64,000 nt of DNA. Origin: Planomonospora sp. ID82291 (GTDB taxonomy: Bacteria; Actinomycetota; Actinomycetes; Streptosporangiales; Streptosporangiaceae). Positions 52,354 to 60,325 of this stretch are shown one piece after another; within the stretch, counting starts at the first letter, position 1; each line of letters starts with the position of its first letter. The position numbers and the translations under genes are program-made. Location: positions 124,001-188,000 of the forward strand of contig NZ_JABTEX010000007.1 of NCBI RefSeq assembly GCF_015711645.1, in the 5' to 3' direction. The notes under the pieces were generated by a model, which was not told the DNA's origin, ran no database searches, and saw only the letters and a list, made by a program, of their open reading frames with translations.

Positions 52354-52904
52354 GAAAGTGGGTTCCTTTCTTGGTCCGGTCCCGCTTTGGACCGGATCTC
52401 CCGTCGGATCCCCGTCACCCGGCCGTCCGGCGGCCGGCTGACAGTGGACCCAAACGCCCCATACCCGCCGCTCTCTTCTCAAACACGGAGAGTAATGTAG
52501 TAGATACTAAAAGCGACGTAAGATCGCCAGTGATGACCAAATGCTCATGGCCGTACAGGCGTCGCCAGGTGGGCGGTGACCGTCAGAAATCAACGCAGCA
52601 CGGCGATATGCGACCTCTCGCCGCCGTCGCCCGGCCAATCGGGTGGGGCGTTCTGTCCAGGTATGGCAATTACTCACAGGTAACGCAGTGGATGATATTT
52701 CGCCATCCTGCTCATATGGTCACTTGCTGTGCATACATGGACACTGATAGACACGTCTGATGTGAGAAGGTCGCTGCGGGACAGTACCGTGCTCACATCG
52801 GGAAGGGCGTCTCCGGCCGTCGGGACAGATGGCCGGAGGCGCCCGCACACGGAGCGCACCCCGGAACTCCGGCGCGAGCGGTATGCAGATCGTATGCTCG
52901 GTGT
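52354..52904. other. 551-base AT-richer noncoding region
   Basis: Between the divergent secreted protein and antitoxin genes the base composition is clearly more AT-rich (52490-52530, 52660-52750). I see no convincing coding sequence on either strand and no full sigma-28-type site. It probably holds the promoters of both neighbours; a small RNA cannot be excluded. Confidence 0.5.
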
Positions 52905-53141
52905 ATGAACCGAATCAGCGTGGCGATGCCCGAAGACCTTGAGGCGCACGTGCGCGAGCTGGCCGGCGGCAACCTCTCGGCCTACGTCCTGGAGGCCGTA
53001 CGCGCCCGGGTGGACAAGGACCTGAGGATGCGCGCGTACTACGCCAGCATCGGAGGCAGGCCGCGGCTCGACGAGAGCGAGGAGGACCGGGCCGCCATGG
53101 CGCGCATCCGCTCGTTCCTGCAACTGCCCGAGTCCGCGTGA
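52905..53141 (+). CDS. VapB-like antitoxin
   Basis: 78 aa. N-terminal strand and helix MNRISVAMPEDLEAHVRELA and LSAYVLEAVRARVDK look like a ribbon-helix-helix DNA-binding dimer; the acidic C-terminus (DESEEDRAAMARIRSFLQL) would bind the toxin. GTGA overlap with the PIN gene. Two gtatgc hexamers 11 bases apart (52881-52897) just upstream could be its operator. Confidence 0.8.
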   Translation: MNRISVAMPEDLEAHVRELAGGNLSAYVLEAVRARVDKDLRMRAYYASIGGRPRLDESEEDRAAMARIRSFLQLPESA

Positions 53142-53566
53142 GCGTGCTGGGACCCGGCCTGGTCCTGGACGCCAGCACGGTCCGGCTGCACCTGTCCGGC
53201 GACGTCTACACCGCCGCCATGATCGGCGCGGCGCTGGAGGCCGAGCGTCCGATCGTGATCCCGTCCCTGGTGCTGGCGCAGGCATACCGGGAGGCCGTGC
53301 CGGGTCCGGCCCGTGACCGCCTGATCGGTTTGGTCTCCGTGCTCGGCGAGCCCGAGATGTTCGACGAGGTCGGCCGGGTCACCGCCCGCGACGTCGGCAC
53401 CGTCTGCCAGCTGGCGGGCGTGGACGACCTGTCGATCGGTCACGCCCTGTGGGCCGCCGTGGAACGCCGCAACCAGCCCGACCCGCTGTACGACTGGACG
53501 ATCATCACCGAGCACCCGGAGGTCTACCGCAAAGCGGTCCCCGGCCTGCCCACCGGCTGGCGCTGA
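53138..53566 (+). CDS. VapC-like PIN-domain toxin
   Basis: 142 aa, GTG overlapping the antitoxin stop. PIN-type features: first acidic residue in LVLDASTVRLHL, PSLVLAQAYREA, the DDLSIGHALWAAVERRN helix with Asp, and DWTIITEHPEVYR. The classical Glu after the first helix is not clear, so activity is uncertain. PIN toxins cut specific RNAs. The pairing with a 78-aa RHH-like partner fits a type II toxin-antitoxin module. Confidence 0.78.
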   Translation: MSVLGPGLVLDASTVRLHLSGDVYTAAMIGAALEAERPIVIPSLVLAQAYREAVPGPARDRLIGLVSVLGEPEMFDEVGRVTARDVGTVCQLAGVDDLSIGHALWAAVERRNQPDPLYDWTIITEHPEVYRKAVPGLPTGWR

Positions 53567-53621
53567 CTCCGAGTCCGGCCGATGCCCCGGCCGTCGTCCG
53601 GGTCGAAGGCGCCTTACCGGT

Positions 53622-54482
53622 TCATGGTCGGGACCGGGCCGGCGGGGGCGGAGCGGTGGCGGACTGGTGGGCGGCGGCCAGGCGGGCGGTCCGGGCCAGG
53701 AGGGCGCGGACCGGGTGGCCGGCGGGGATCGGCGCGGCGGCTCCGGCGGCGGCGAGGTCGGCCAGGAGCAGGCGGAGCCGGGCGGCCAGGTGGCGGGTCC
53801 GAGTGACGTACTGCGCGGCGCGGCGGGGGTCCCGGGGATCGGCGGGCACGCGGGAGAGGGACTCGGCGAGCTCGTCGAAGGCCTCTGCGATCTCGGCGCC
53901 GGCCTCGGCGCCCGCGGCGGAGGTGGCGGAGGCCGGGTCCGCGCCCGCGCCCGCGGCGGCGTTGGCCAGCAGGTCGCGGTGGGCGAGGAGCCGCCCGGCG
54001 CAGGAGAGCAGATCGGCGCCGTGGCGGTCCAGCCAGGCCCGCTCGCGGGTCTCGGCGCGGCGGGCGGTCCGCTCGGCGACCTCGCTGCGCGGCGCTCCGC
54101 GCTCGGCGGCCGCGTGGCGCAGCAGGCGGTGCTGCACGGCCTGGCGTGAGCGCAGGCCCAAAGGGGCGGCCAGCTCCCCCAGGCTCAGCCCGGCCTCGAT
54201 CCCGAGGGTCAGGACCCGGTGTTCGAGCCGGTCCAGGCGGCCGGGCAGCACCGGCACCGCCCGGCGGGCGTACTCCAGCAGGACCAGCGCGTCCGGCACG
54301 TCGCGCCGGAGCACCTCGGCGGGCACCCGCCGGTGGGCGACGAGGTAGGCGACCAGCTCCACCGGATCGTCGCCGAGCTTCTCCCGGTCGGGGTCGCCGC
54401 ACCGGACCCGGCGCTCGATGATCGCCTCGACGCGGCGGACCGCCTCTGCCTCCGGCACCGGCCGGACCGTTCTCGTGGGCAC
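53622..54482 (-). CDS. Hypothetical protein with helix-turn-helix-like segment
   Basis: 286 aa from the GTG at 54482 immediately after a 19-bp palindrome, with no ribosome site, so possibly leaderless; an ATG 54 bases upstream would read through the palindrome. Helical throughout. LSLGELAAPLGLRSRQAVQH looks like a sigma/LuxR-type HTH, and the rest is Ala/Arg-rich (LDRHGADLLSCAGRLLAHRD; AAQYVTRTRHLAARLRLLLA). Not recognised. Convergent with the PIN toxin gene. Confidence 0.7.
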   Translation of the reverse strand: MPTRTVRPVPEAEAVRRVEAIIERRVRCGDPDREKLGDDPVELVAYLVAHRRVPAEVLRRDVPDALVLLEYARRAVPVLPGRLDRLEHRVLTLGIEAGLSLGELAAPLGLRSRQAVQHRLLRHAAAERGAPRSEVAERTARRAETRERAWLDRHGADLLSCAGRLLAHRDLLANAAAGAGADPASATSAAGAEAGAEIAEAFDELAESLSRVPADPRDPRRAAQYVTRTRHLAARLRLLLADLAAAGAAAPIPAGHPVRALLARTARLAAAHQSATAPPPPARSRP

Positions 54483-54501
54483 CGTCAATACTGTATTGAC
54501 G
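54483..54501. repeat. 19-bp perfect palindrome, copy 2
   Basis: Identical in sequence and orientation to 28673-28691. Here it abuts the GTG of the HTH-like gene, where a bound repressor would block transcription or initiation. Confidence 0.85.
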
Positions 54502-54758
54502 GAAGCCCGCGGGCGCCATCCGGGAAGCCGCCGCATCGGTGCGGCGTGAGCCTTGTCATGTCTCAGTGAGTCCGCTTGGTTCTCGGAGTCCGCTTGGTTC
54601 TCGGTGAACCTGCTCCGGCCTGGCCGGGTGCCTCAGCCGATCCGCCAAGACGTCGATCATCGGTGCTGATGATCTTTGTGTGGTGCGCGGCCTCGCAACT
54701 CGTCGTGCCCGAACCCGTGCCCTGTCCGCTCCGATCCAGGCCGCATCTGGAATATTCC

Positions 54759-54774
54759 TTGACGCGAATATTCG
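54759..54774 (+). promoter_or_regulatory. Promoter/operator candidate of the ArsR gene
   Basis: TTGACG (54759-54764) followed directly by the palindrome cgaatattcg (54765-54774), 21 bases before the ArsR ATG. Overlap of a -35-like element and a palindrome suits ArsR autoregulation. Confidence 0.4.
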
Positions 54775-54795
54775 TATTAGTGAACACTTCGTGGC

Positions 54796-55179
54796 ATGGA
54801 CGCACTCCTCGCCGCGCTGGCCGACCCGGCCCGCTGGCGGCTCGTGGGCCTGCTGGCCGAGCGGCCCCGGCCGGTCGGTGTTCTCGCCCGGCTCGCCGAG
54901 GCGCGCCAGCCGCAGACGACCAAGCACCTGCAAGCCCTTGAGCGTGCCGGCGTCGTCACCTCCCAGCGCTCCGGTCAGCGCCGCGTCTACGCGCTCCGAC
55001 CCGCACCCCTACGGGAGCTGGCGGCCACGCTCACTCGGCTGGCCGACACCGCGGACCACGCCGACGGCTCGCGTGAGACCCATGACCGCTACGGCCGGAG
55101 CCTCGACAAGCTCGCGGCGGCCCTCGCCGCGGACACGCACGACACCGGGCACGACACCACTGAAGGGAGCACCGAATGA
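54796..55179 (+). CDS. ArsR-family transcriptional regulator
   Basis: 127 aa. Winged helix over residues 1-90: MDALLAALADPARWRLVGLL, ARLAEARQPQTTKHLQALER (recognition helix) and VVTSQRSGQRRVYALRP. No metal-binding Cys motif, so it belongs to the large non-metal ArsR group. Stop overlaps the reductase start (ATGA), the usual regulator-plus-enzyme pair of actinobacteria. Confidence 0.92.
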   Translation: MDALLAALADPARWRLVGLLAERPRPVGVLARLAEARQPQTTKHLQALERAGVVTSQRSGQRRVYALRPAPLRELAATLTRLADTADHADGSRETHDRYGRSLDKLAAALAADTHDTGHDTTEGSTE

Positions 55180-55775
55180 CGAACTCGACCGGCCGCAGGG
55201 TGACCGCGAACCTGAACCTCACCCTCGACGGGCGTTACAACGGTCCAGGCGGGCCCGACGACTTCGCCGCTTTCGCCCCCTACGTGACCAGCGAGGTCGC
55301 GCGAAACCACATGAACCGCATCTGGGAGAGCGCGACGACGGCGCTGCTCGGCCGGATCAACGCCGAAGGGTTCCTGAGCTACTGGCCGGCGGTCGCCGAA
55401 GACGAGAACGCCGACCCGCGTGATCGCGGATACGCCAAGTGGCTGGTCGGCGCGGAGAAGGTGGTCTTCTCCACCACCTTGACCGAAGCCCCCTGGGAAC
55501 GCACCCGCGTGGTGAACGCCCCCGCCGCCGACGTCGTCACCGATCTCAAGGCCGCTGACGGGGGCGACATCCTCGTCAACAACAGTGCGAGCATCATCAA
55601 ACCGCTCCTGGCGGCCGACCTGCTCGACCGGCTGTACCTCATGATCTTCCCCGAGATCGCCGGAGGCGGGCAGCGGCTGTTCGACGACGGCCTGCCGGCT
55701 TCGAATTGGACGCTCGCCCACGTGCAAAGCGGCGAACTGGGCGAGATCGCCATGGTCTACGATCGAGTCCGCTAG
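55176..55775 (+). CDS. Dihydrofolate-reductase-like (RibD_C) protein
   Basis: 199 aa, ATG overlapping the ArsR stop. RibD_C/DHFR-like fold: RRVTANLNLTLDGRYNGPGG, MNRIWESATTALLGRINAEG, KVVFSTTLTEAPWERTRVV, then GGDILVNNSASIIKPLLAAD and IFPEIAGGGQRLFDDG. This family of NADPH-binding proteins is usually paired with ArsR or other regulators; the substrate is not known. Confidence 0.9.
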   Translation: MTNSTGRRVTANLNLTLDGRYNGPGGPDDFAAFAPYVTSEVARNHMNRIWESATTALLGRINAEGFLSYWPAVAEDENADPRDRGYAKWLVGAEKVVFSTTLTEAPWERTRVVNAPAADVVTDLKAADGGDILVNNSASIIKPLLAADLLDRLYLMIFPEIAGGGQRLFDDGLPASNWTLAHVQSGELGEIAMVYDRVR

Positions 55776-55986
55776 GAAGCCGGTCGTCCCTTCGATTCGC
55801 AGCCCACCGACGGGGACGGTGGTTTCAGCGGTGCGGCAGCACGGTCGACCGCACCGGCCGGATTCCCGCCGGGTCCGGCACCGGTGCTCGATCTTGCCTT
55901 GCGTGATCGCGACCTGAAACGATCAGCACTGCGCCGGAGGCCAGGAGGCCCCGGCACCTCGTCCCAGAGTCGAAGGACCCGCGACG

Positions 55987-56778
55987 GTGACGTCACCACA
56001 GAGCGACGACGAAGAAGAACTGACCGGCGGAGGCGTCAACCGCGTCGTGCGGATCGGCGGCACGGTCCGGCGGCCCACCGGCCCCTGGACGCCGGCCGTC
56101 CACGCCCTGCTGGACCATCTCGCGGCGGCCGGGTTCACCGGCGCTCCCCGCGGCCACGGGTGCGACGGCGAAGGCCGGGAGATCCTCGACTTCCTGCCCG
56201 GCCGGGTCCCCGCCTACCCGCTGCCCGACTACGCGCGTGCCGACGGCGCCCTGCACGCCGTCGGCGCGCTGCTGCGCGACTACCACGACGCCACGGTCGG
56301 TTTCACCGCGCCGGCCGGCTCCGTCTGGTACTTCCCTCCGCGGAGCCCGGCCGAGGTGATCTGCCACGGTGACGCCGCCCCCTACAACTGCGTCTTCCGC
56401 GACGGGCGCCCCGTCGCGTTCATCGACTTCGACACCGCCCACCCCGGACCGCGGATCTGGGACGTCGCCTACACGGCCTACCGGTTCGTCCCCCTGGCCG
56501 CCCCGCGACGGGAGGGCATCCCCCCCGTCGAGGAGCAGGCCCGCCGGCTGCGGCTGTTCGCCGACGCCTACGATCTCGGCGACCTCGACAGGGACAGGCT
56601 GCCGGACACCGCACGGGCCCGGCTGCACCACATGGTCGGCCACATGCACGACCGGGCCGCCGCGGGCGACGCCGCGTTCGCCTCCCACATCGCCAGGGGG
56701 GACGACGCCCTCTACCGCACCGACGCCGAGCACATCGCGCGCCACCAGGCCGTCCTGCGGGCCGCGCTGACGGCCTGA
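55987..56778 (+). CDS. Aminoglycoside-phosphotransferase-family kinase
   Basis: 263 aa, GTG start. APH fold: RPTGPWTPAVHALLDHLAAA, FTGAPRGHG, the catalytic loop VICHGDAAPYNCVF with Asp and Asn, and the metal-binding VAFIDFDTAHPGPRIWDVAY. The C-terminal helices (DAYDLGDLDRDRLPD; HMVGHMHDRAAAGD) finish the substrate side. Members phosphorylate aminoglycosides, choline or other small alcohols; the substrate cannot be assigned. Alone and convergent with the GGDEF gene. Confidence 0.85.
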   Translation: MTSPQSDDEEELTGGGVNRVVRIGGTVRRPTGPWTPAVHALLDHLAAAGFTGAPRGHGCDGEGREILDFLPGRVPAYPLPDYARADGALHAVGALLRDYHDATVGFTAPAGSVWYFPPRSPAEVICHGDAAPYNCVFRDGRPVAFIDFDTAHPGPRIWDVAYTAYRFVPLAAPRREGIPPVEEQARRLRLFADAYDLGDLDRDRLPDTARARLHHMVGHMHDRAAAGDAAFASHIARGDDALYRTDAEHIARHQAVLRAALTA

Positions 56779-57001
56779 CCCCTCGGGCGTCACCGCCGGC
56801 AGGCCGTACGCCGGGTCCGGCGAAATGCGCAAATGGCTTCATTGTGTGACGAGAAATGATTTATGTAATTGAGTCGTCATCTTTTCGCCGGATCGGCGGG
56901 CCGCGCCCCTGTCCGGGGAAGGAGTCCGGTCAGGCTCCGGCCCGGGGTCCGGCCCCAGACCGGCGGCGCCTGCCCGGTCACGGCCGGGCGGGCACCGGTC
57001 C

Positions 57002-57095
57002 CCTGAGCGCCCGCCGCCGGAGTCCCCGCCGCACCCGAGTCCCCGCCGCCGGAGTCCCCGCCGCACCCGAGTCCCCGCCGCACCGGGCGCTCAGG
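57002..57095. repeat. 32-bp tandem repeat inside a 12-bp inverted repeat
   Basis: Two 32-bp units (57011-57042, 57043-57074) and a partial third lie between the arms cctgagcgcccg (57002-57013) and cgggcgctcagg (57084-57095). The right arm includes the stop codon of the GGDEF gene. It probably works as a terminator between convergent genes. Confidence 0.8.
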
Positions 57096-58737
57096 CGGCG
57101 GCGGCGGACGGGTCCGGGGCCGCCTCGGCGAGCTTCACCTGGTTGCGGCCCGCCCGCTTGGCCTCGTACAGGGCCTCGTCGGCGGCGTGCAGCAGTTCCT
57201 CGGGGCTCTGCTTGCCGGTCAGCGACGCGACTCCCGCGCTGAACGTCACCGTCAGCGTCCGGCCCGCGGCGGGCATCCGCCCGGCCGCCACCCACGCGCG
57301 CAGCGCGTCCACCCGCTCCAGGGCCTGCTCGCCCGTCGCCCCGGGCAGCACGATGACGAACTCCTCGCCGCCGTAGCGGGCCACCACGTCGCCCTGGCGG
57401 ATCCGCCCGCTCACCAGCTTGGCGAACCGGGACAGCACCTGGTCGCCCGCCCCGTGCCCGTAGCGGTCGTTGATCTGCTTGAAGTGGTCGATGTCCAGCA
57501 GCGCCACGCTCAGCGGCGACCCCTCGGGTATCGCCAGCCGCAGCTGCCGCTGCAGCGACTCCATCAGGAACCTGCGGTTGTGCAGGCCGGTCAGCGTGTC
57601 GCGCACCGCCTGCTCGGCCAGGTTCGCCCGGAGCGCCTCGATCGTGGCCACCTGCTCGTGGAGGCGGTCGTTGGTCTCCTGCAGCTCGCGCCTCTGGTCG
57701 TTGAGCGCGGTCACGTCCCGGGCCACGACCGCCCAGCCCACCGGCTCGCCCCGGCTGTCGTTCAGCGCGCTGACCCGCATGTCCAGGTCCACCGTGCGCT
57801 CCCGGGCGTCGGTGAGGGTCAGGCTGACCTCCATCCCGTCCTCCAGGCGGTCGGCGATCGGCGTGCCGCCCAGGACCGCCGTGATGGGGAGCCCCACCAG
57901 CCGGCCGGGCAGGTCCGGCGTCAGCCGCCGCGCCAGGAGGGCGGCGGCCGGGTTGACGTCCAGGACGCGGCCGGAGCCGTCGGCCGTGACGACCACGTCG
58001 CTGATCATGTCGAAGAGGTGGGTGCGCGTCACCGGCACCAGCTCGTGCAGCGACAGCCGCACCAGCGCCCAGTAGGTCAGGGCCGCGCTGAGGCAGAACC
58101 CGAGCGGGGCCACCACCTGGAAGAGGGCCGACTCGACCGTCCCGGTCACCCCCAGCAGGGTGATGCCGCCGCCCAGCAGTGAGGGGACGTTCCCGAGCAG
58201 GACGAACCCGTGCAGCCGCCGCTGGGCGCGCGGGCCGTGCAGCCAGGCGCGGGTCAGCCGCGCGGTGGCGGCGGCGACCAGGGCGAGGCCGTAGGCGGTG
58301 TGCACCCAGAACAGCGGGCCGAAGTGGACCACGATGTTCCCCCCGTCGCCCAGGCCCGCGGAGGCGATGACCAGCCGGTGCCGGGAGTCGGTCAGGAGCA
58401 CGACCGTGAAGAGCACGGGTTCGACCGCGAGCCACAGCGCCGTCCGGCGCGAGAGCCGCCAGCCGCGGTCGGCCACCGCCAGGGACTGGCACAGGTACGC
58501 CGCGGTCATCACGGACACCGCGATCATGGCGGCGGCCCCCGTCAGCGCGATCATCTCCGGGGCCGCGAGCAGGTGGCCGAAGACCGCCGTGCCGGACCAG
58601 ATCGCGGTGCTCGCCGAGACGACCGCCACCGTGCCGGCGGCGGTCGCCGAGCGCCGGCGGCGCCAGGCGACGACGGTCACGGCGGAGGCCACCGCCGCGG
58701 ACAGCGAGAAGAGCAGAACGAAGAGGACCCCTTGCAT
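57091..58737 (-). CDS. 7TM-PAS-GGDEF diguanylate cyclase
   Basis: 548 aa from the ATG at 58737 (GGTGGAGGC upstream). Seven membrane helices in residues 1-220 resemble the histidine-kinase-type 7TM sensor; a PAS domain (about 235-355: ISDVVVTADGSGRVLDVNPA, WAVVARDVTALNDQ), a coiled coil, then GGDEF (DTLTGLHNRRFLMESL, LLDIDHFKQINDRYGHGAGD, RYGGEEFVIVLPG) carry the output. GGEEF signature intact, so an active c-di-GMP synthase is expected. Sigma-28-type site 60 bases upstream. Confidence 0.93.
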   Translation of the reverse strand: MQGVLFVLLFSLSAAVASAVTVVAWRRRRSATAAGTVAVVSASTAIWSGTAVFGHLLAAPEMIALTGAAAMIAVSVMTAAYLCQSLAVADRGWRLSRRTALWLAVEPVLFTVVLLTDSRHRLVIASAGLGDGGNIVVHFGPLFWVHTAYGLALVAAATARLTRAWLHGPRAQRRLHGFVLLGNVPSLLGGGITLLGVTGTVESALFQVVAPLGFCLSAALTYWALVRLSLHELVPVTRTHLFDMISDVVVTADGSGRVLDVNPAAALLARRLTPDLPGRLVGLPITAVLGGTPIADRLEDGMEVSLTLTDARERTVDLDMRVSALNDSRGEPVGWAVVARDVTALNDQRRELQETNDRLHEQVATIEALRANLAEQAVRDTLTGLHNRRFLMESLQRQLRLAIPEGSPLSVALLDIDHFKQINDRYGHGAGDQVLSRFAKLVSGRIRQGDVVARYGGEEFVIVLPGATGEQALERVDALRAWVAAGRMPAAGRTLTVTFSAGVASLTGKQSPEELLHAADEALYEAKRAGRNQVKLAEAAPDPSAAAA

Positions 58738-58796
58738 GCCTCCACCTTCCTGATATCCCGGCCCGGTGCCTCGGCGCATGACGGATGTGCCCTCTC

Positions 58797-58823
58797 ATCG
58801 GCGCGGCGGCGGACGGATCTGAG
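58797..58823 (-). promoter_or_regulatory. Sigma-28/WhiG-type promoter of the PAS-GGDEF gene
   Basis: Minus strand: CTCA (58823-58820), 17 bases, GCCGAT (58802-58797). The ATG is at 58737. Confidence 0.6.
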
Positions 58824-58832
58824 GGTTCCGGC

Positions 58833-58857
58833 TAAACCCGGCGTGGGCGCGGCCGAT
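58833..58857 (+). promoter_or_regulatory. Sigma-D/WhiG-consensus promoter of the epimerase gene
   Basis: TAAA (58833-58836), 15 bases, GCCGAT (58852-58857) then CA: nearly the TAAA-N15-GCCGATAA consensus of sigma-D/FliA/WhiG factors. Divergent from the cyclase promoter ten bases away; epimerase ATG at 58942. Confidence 0.65.
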
Positions 58858-58941
58858 CAGGGGACGTGGGCTCTGCGCGGCCGCCGCCCGGGTGGCCGGG
58901 GCTCCCGCGATCCGTTCCAGAAGGTCAGGAGTCCTCCGCCG

Positions 58942-60129
58942 ATGCCCGCGACCCCGCCGTCCGCGCCCCGCCTCCTCCGCCGGGGGGACCGCGTCCGCGC
59001 GGCCCTCGTCCTCGGCACCCGGCCGGAGGCGATCAAACTCGCCCCGGTCCTGCGCGCGATGAGCGCGTCCCCGGTGTTCGAGCCCATGGTGATCTCCACC
59101 GGGCAGCACCGCGAGATGCTCGACCAGATGCTGCGGCGGCTGCGCATGGACAGCAGCCGCGACCTGGCCGTCATGCGCGACCGGCAGATGCTGTCGGGGC
59201 TGACGGCCCGCCTGATCAGCGGCCTGGGCGAGGCCGTCCGCGACGACCGGCCCGACGTGGTGGTCGTCCAGGGCGACACGACGACGGCGATGACCGGGGC
59301 GCTGGCCGCCTTCTACGAGGGCGTGCCCGTCGCGCACGTGGAGGCGGGGCTGCGCACCGGCGTCATCGGCAACCCCTTCCCCGAGGAGCTCAACCGCCGC
59401 CTGGTGGCGCCCATGGTGCGCTGGCACTTCGCGCCCACCGAGGGGTCGGCCGCGAACCTGCGGGCCGAGGGGGTGCCCGCGGGCGACGTCCAGGTCACCG
59501 GCAACACCGTCATCGACAACCTGCTGTGGGTGCTGGAGCGCGGCGAGGGCCGGTCGGCGTTCGCCACCTCCCGCCGGCGGGTCCTGGTGACCCTGCACCG
59601 CCGGGAGAACCAGGGCGGCACCATGCACGGCATCGCCGAGGCCCTGGGCGGCCTGGCCGCGCGGCCCGATGTGGAGATCGTGCTCCCGCTGCACAAGAGC
59701 CCCGCCGTGCGGGAGGCGCTGCTGCCCGTCCTGGGCGGCCTGCCGAACGTCAGCCTGGTCGAGCCGCTGGACTACTTCGACTTCGCCGCCACCCTCGCCG
59801 CCGCCGACCTGGTGCTGACCGACTCCGGCGGCGTCCAGGAGGAGGCGCCGACGCTGGGCAAGCCGGTGCTGGTGCTGCGCACCACGACCGAGCGGCCCGA
59901 GGCGGTGGACGCCGGCGTCGCCCTGCTGGTGGGCACCGAGCCGGCGGACGTCGCCGCCGCCGCCCACCGCCTGCTCGACGACCGCGCCGCGTACGAGCGG
60001 ATGGCGACCGCCGTCAACCCGTTCGGGGACGGGCGGGCGGCCGAGCGCATCGTGAACCGCCTCGCCCTCGACCTGGCCGGCGCCGGGCGCGCCATCGGGT
60101 CCGGTGAGGGGGACCTGGCCGTCGCCTGA
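58942..60129 (+). CDS. wecB: UDP-N-acetylglucosamine 2-epimerase (non-hydrolysing)
   Basis: 395 aa from the ATG at 58942. Family blocks: ALVLGTRPEAIKLAPVLRAM, STGQHREMLDQML, VQGDTTTAMTGALAAFY, HVEAGLRTG, PFPEELNRRL, TLHRRENQG, LTDSGGVQEEAPTLGKPVLV and RPEAVDAG. Interconverts UDP-GlcNAc and UDP-ManNAc. No ManNAc dehydrogenase or transferase is beside it. The sigma-28-type promoter and the flanking flagellar genes suggest the sugar may be for flagellin or surface glycosylation during motility. Confidence 0.93.
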   Translation: MPATPPSAPRLLRRGDRVRAALVLGTRPEAIKLAPVLRAMSASPVFEPMVISTGQHREMLDQMLRRLRMDSSRDLAVMRDRQMLSGLTARLISGLGEAVRDDRPDVVVVQGDTTTAMTGALAAFYEGVPVAHVEAGLRTGVIGNPFPEELNRRLVAPMVRWHFAPTEGSAANLRAEGVPAGDVQVTGNTVIDNLLWVLERGEGRSAFATSRRRVLVTLHRRENQGGTMHGIAEALGGLAARPDVEIVLPLHKSPAVREALLPVLGGLPNVSLVEPLDYFDFAATLAAADLVLTDSGGVQEEAPTLGKPVLVLRTTTERPEAVDAGVALLVGTEPADVAAAAHRLLDDRAAYERMATAVNPFGDGRAAERIVNRLALDLAGAGRAIGSGEGDLAVA

Positions 60130-60198
60130 CCCTCCCCCCCCCGGCCGAGCCGCGGCGCGCCCACCGGCGTCGCGGCCGTTCGGGTCTGCCTTTTCCGC

Positions 60199-60236
60199 CC
60201 GCCGTACGGCCGGAAATCCTCAGGACCGTACGGCGG
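60199..60236 (+). terminator. Hairpin after the epimerase gene, overlapping the flhA promoter
   Basis: 11-bp perfect stem ccgccgtacgg / ccgtacggcgg (60199-60209 with 60226-60236). The CTCA element of the flhA promoter lies in its 16-base loop. Confidence 0.6.
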
Positions 60237-60244
60237 AGGCCGAT
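60219..60244 (+). promoter_or_regulatory. Sigma-28/WhiG-type promoter of flhA
   Basis: CTCA (60219-60222), 16 bases, GCCGAT (60239-60244) then GG; 82 bases before the flhA start. Confidence 0.65.
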
Positions 60245-60325
60245 GGGGGAAGACGCCAGGACGGCATGCGCGGTCACGGAGCGGACCGGCCGAACGTTCA
60301 TGCGAGCAGCGGAGGGGGCACCGCA

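Noticed and set aside
52371-52760. Possible 129-aa protein in the AT-richer region
   Set aside because: No ribosome site, odd composition and no family resemblance; the region reads as noncoding.
54563-54941. Small frames on both strands around the ArsR promoter
   Set aside because: They overlap the promoter and the ArsR gene and have Arg/Pro-rich shadow composition.
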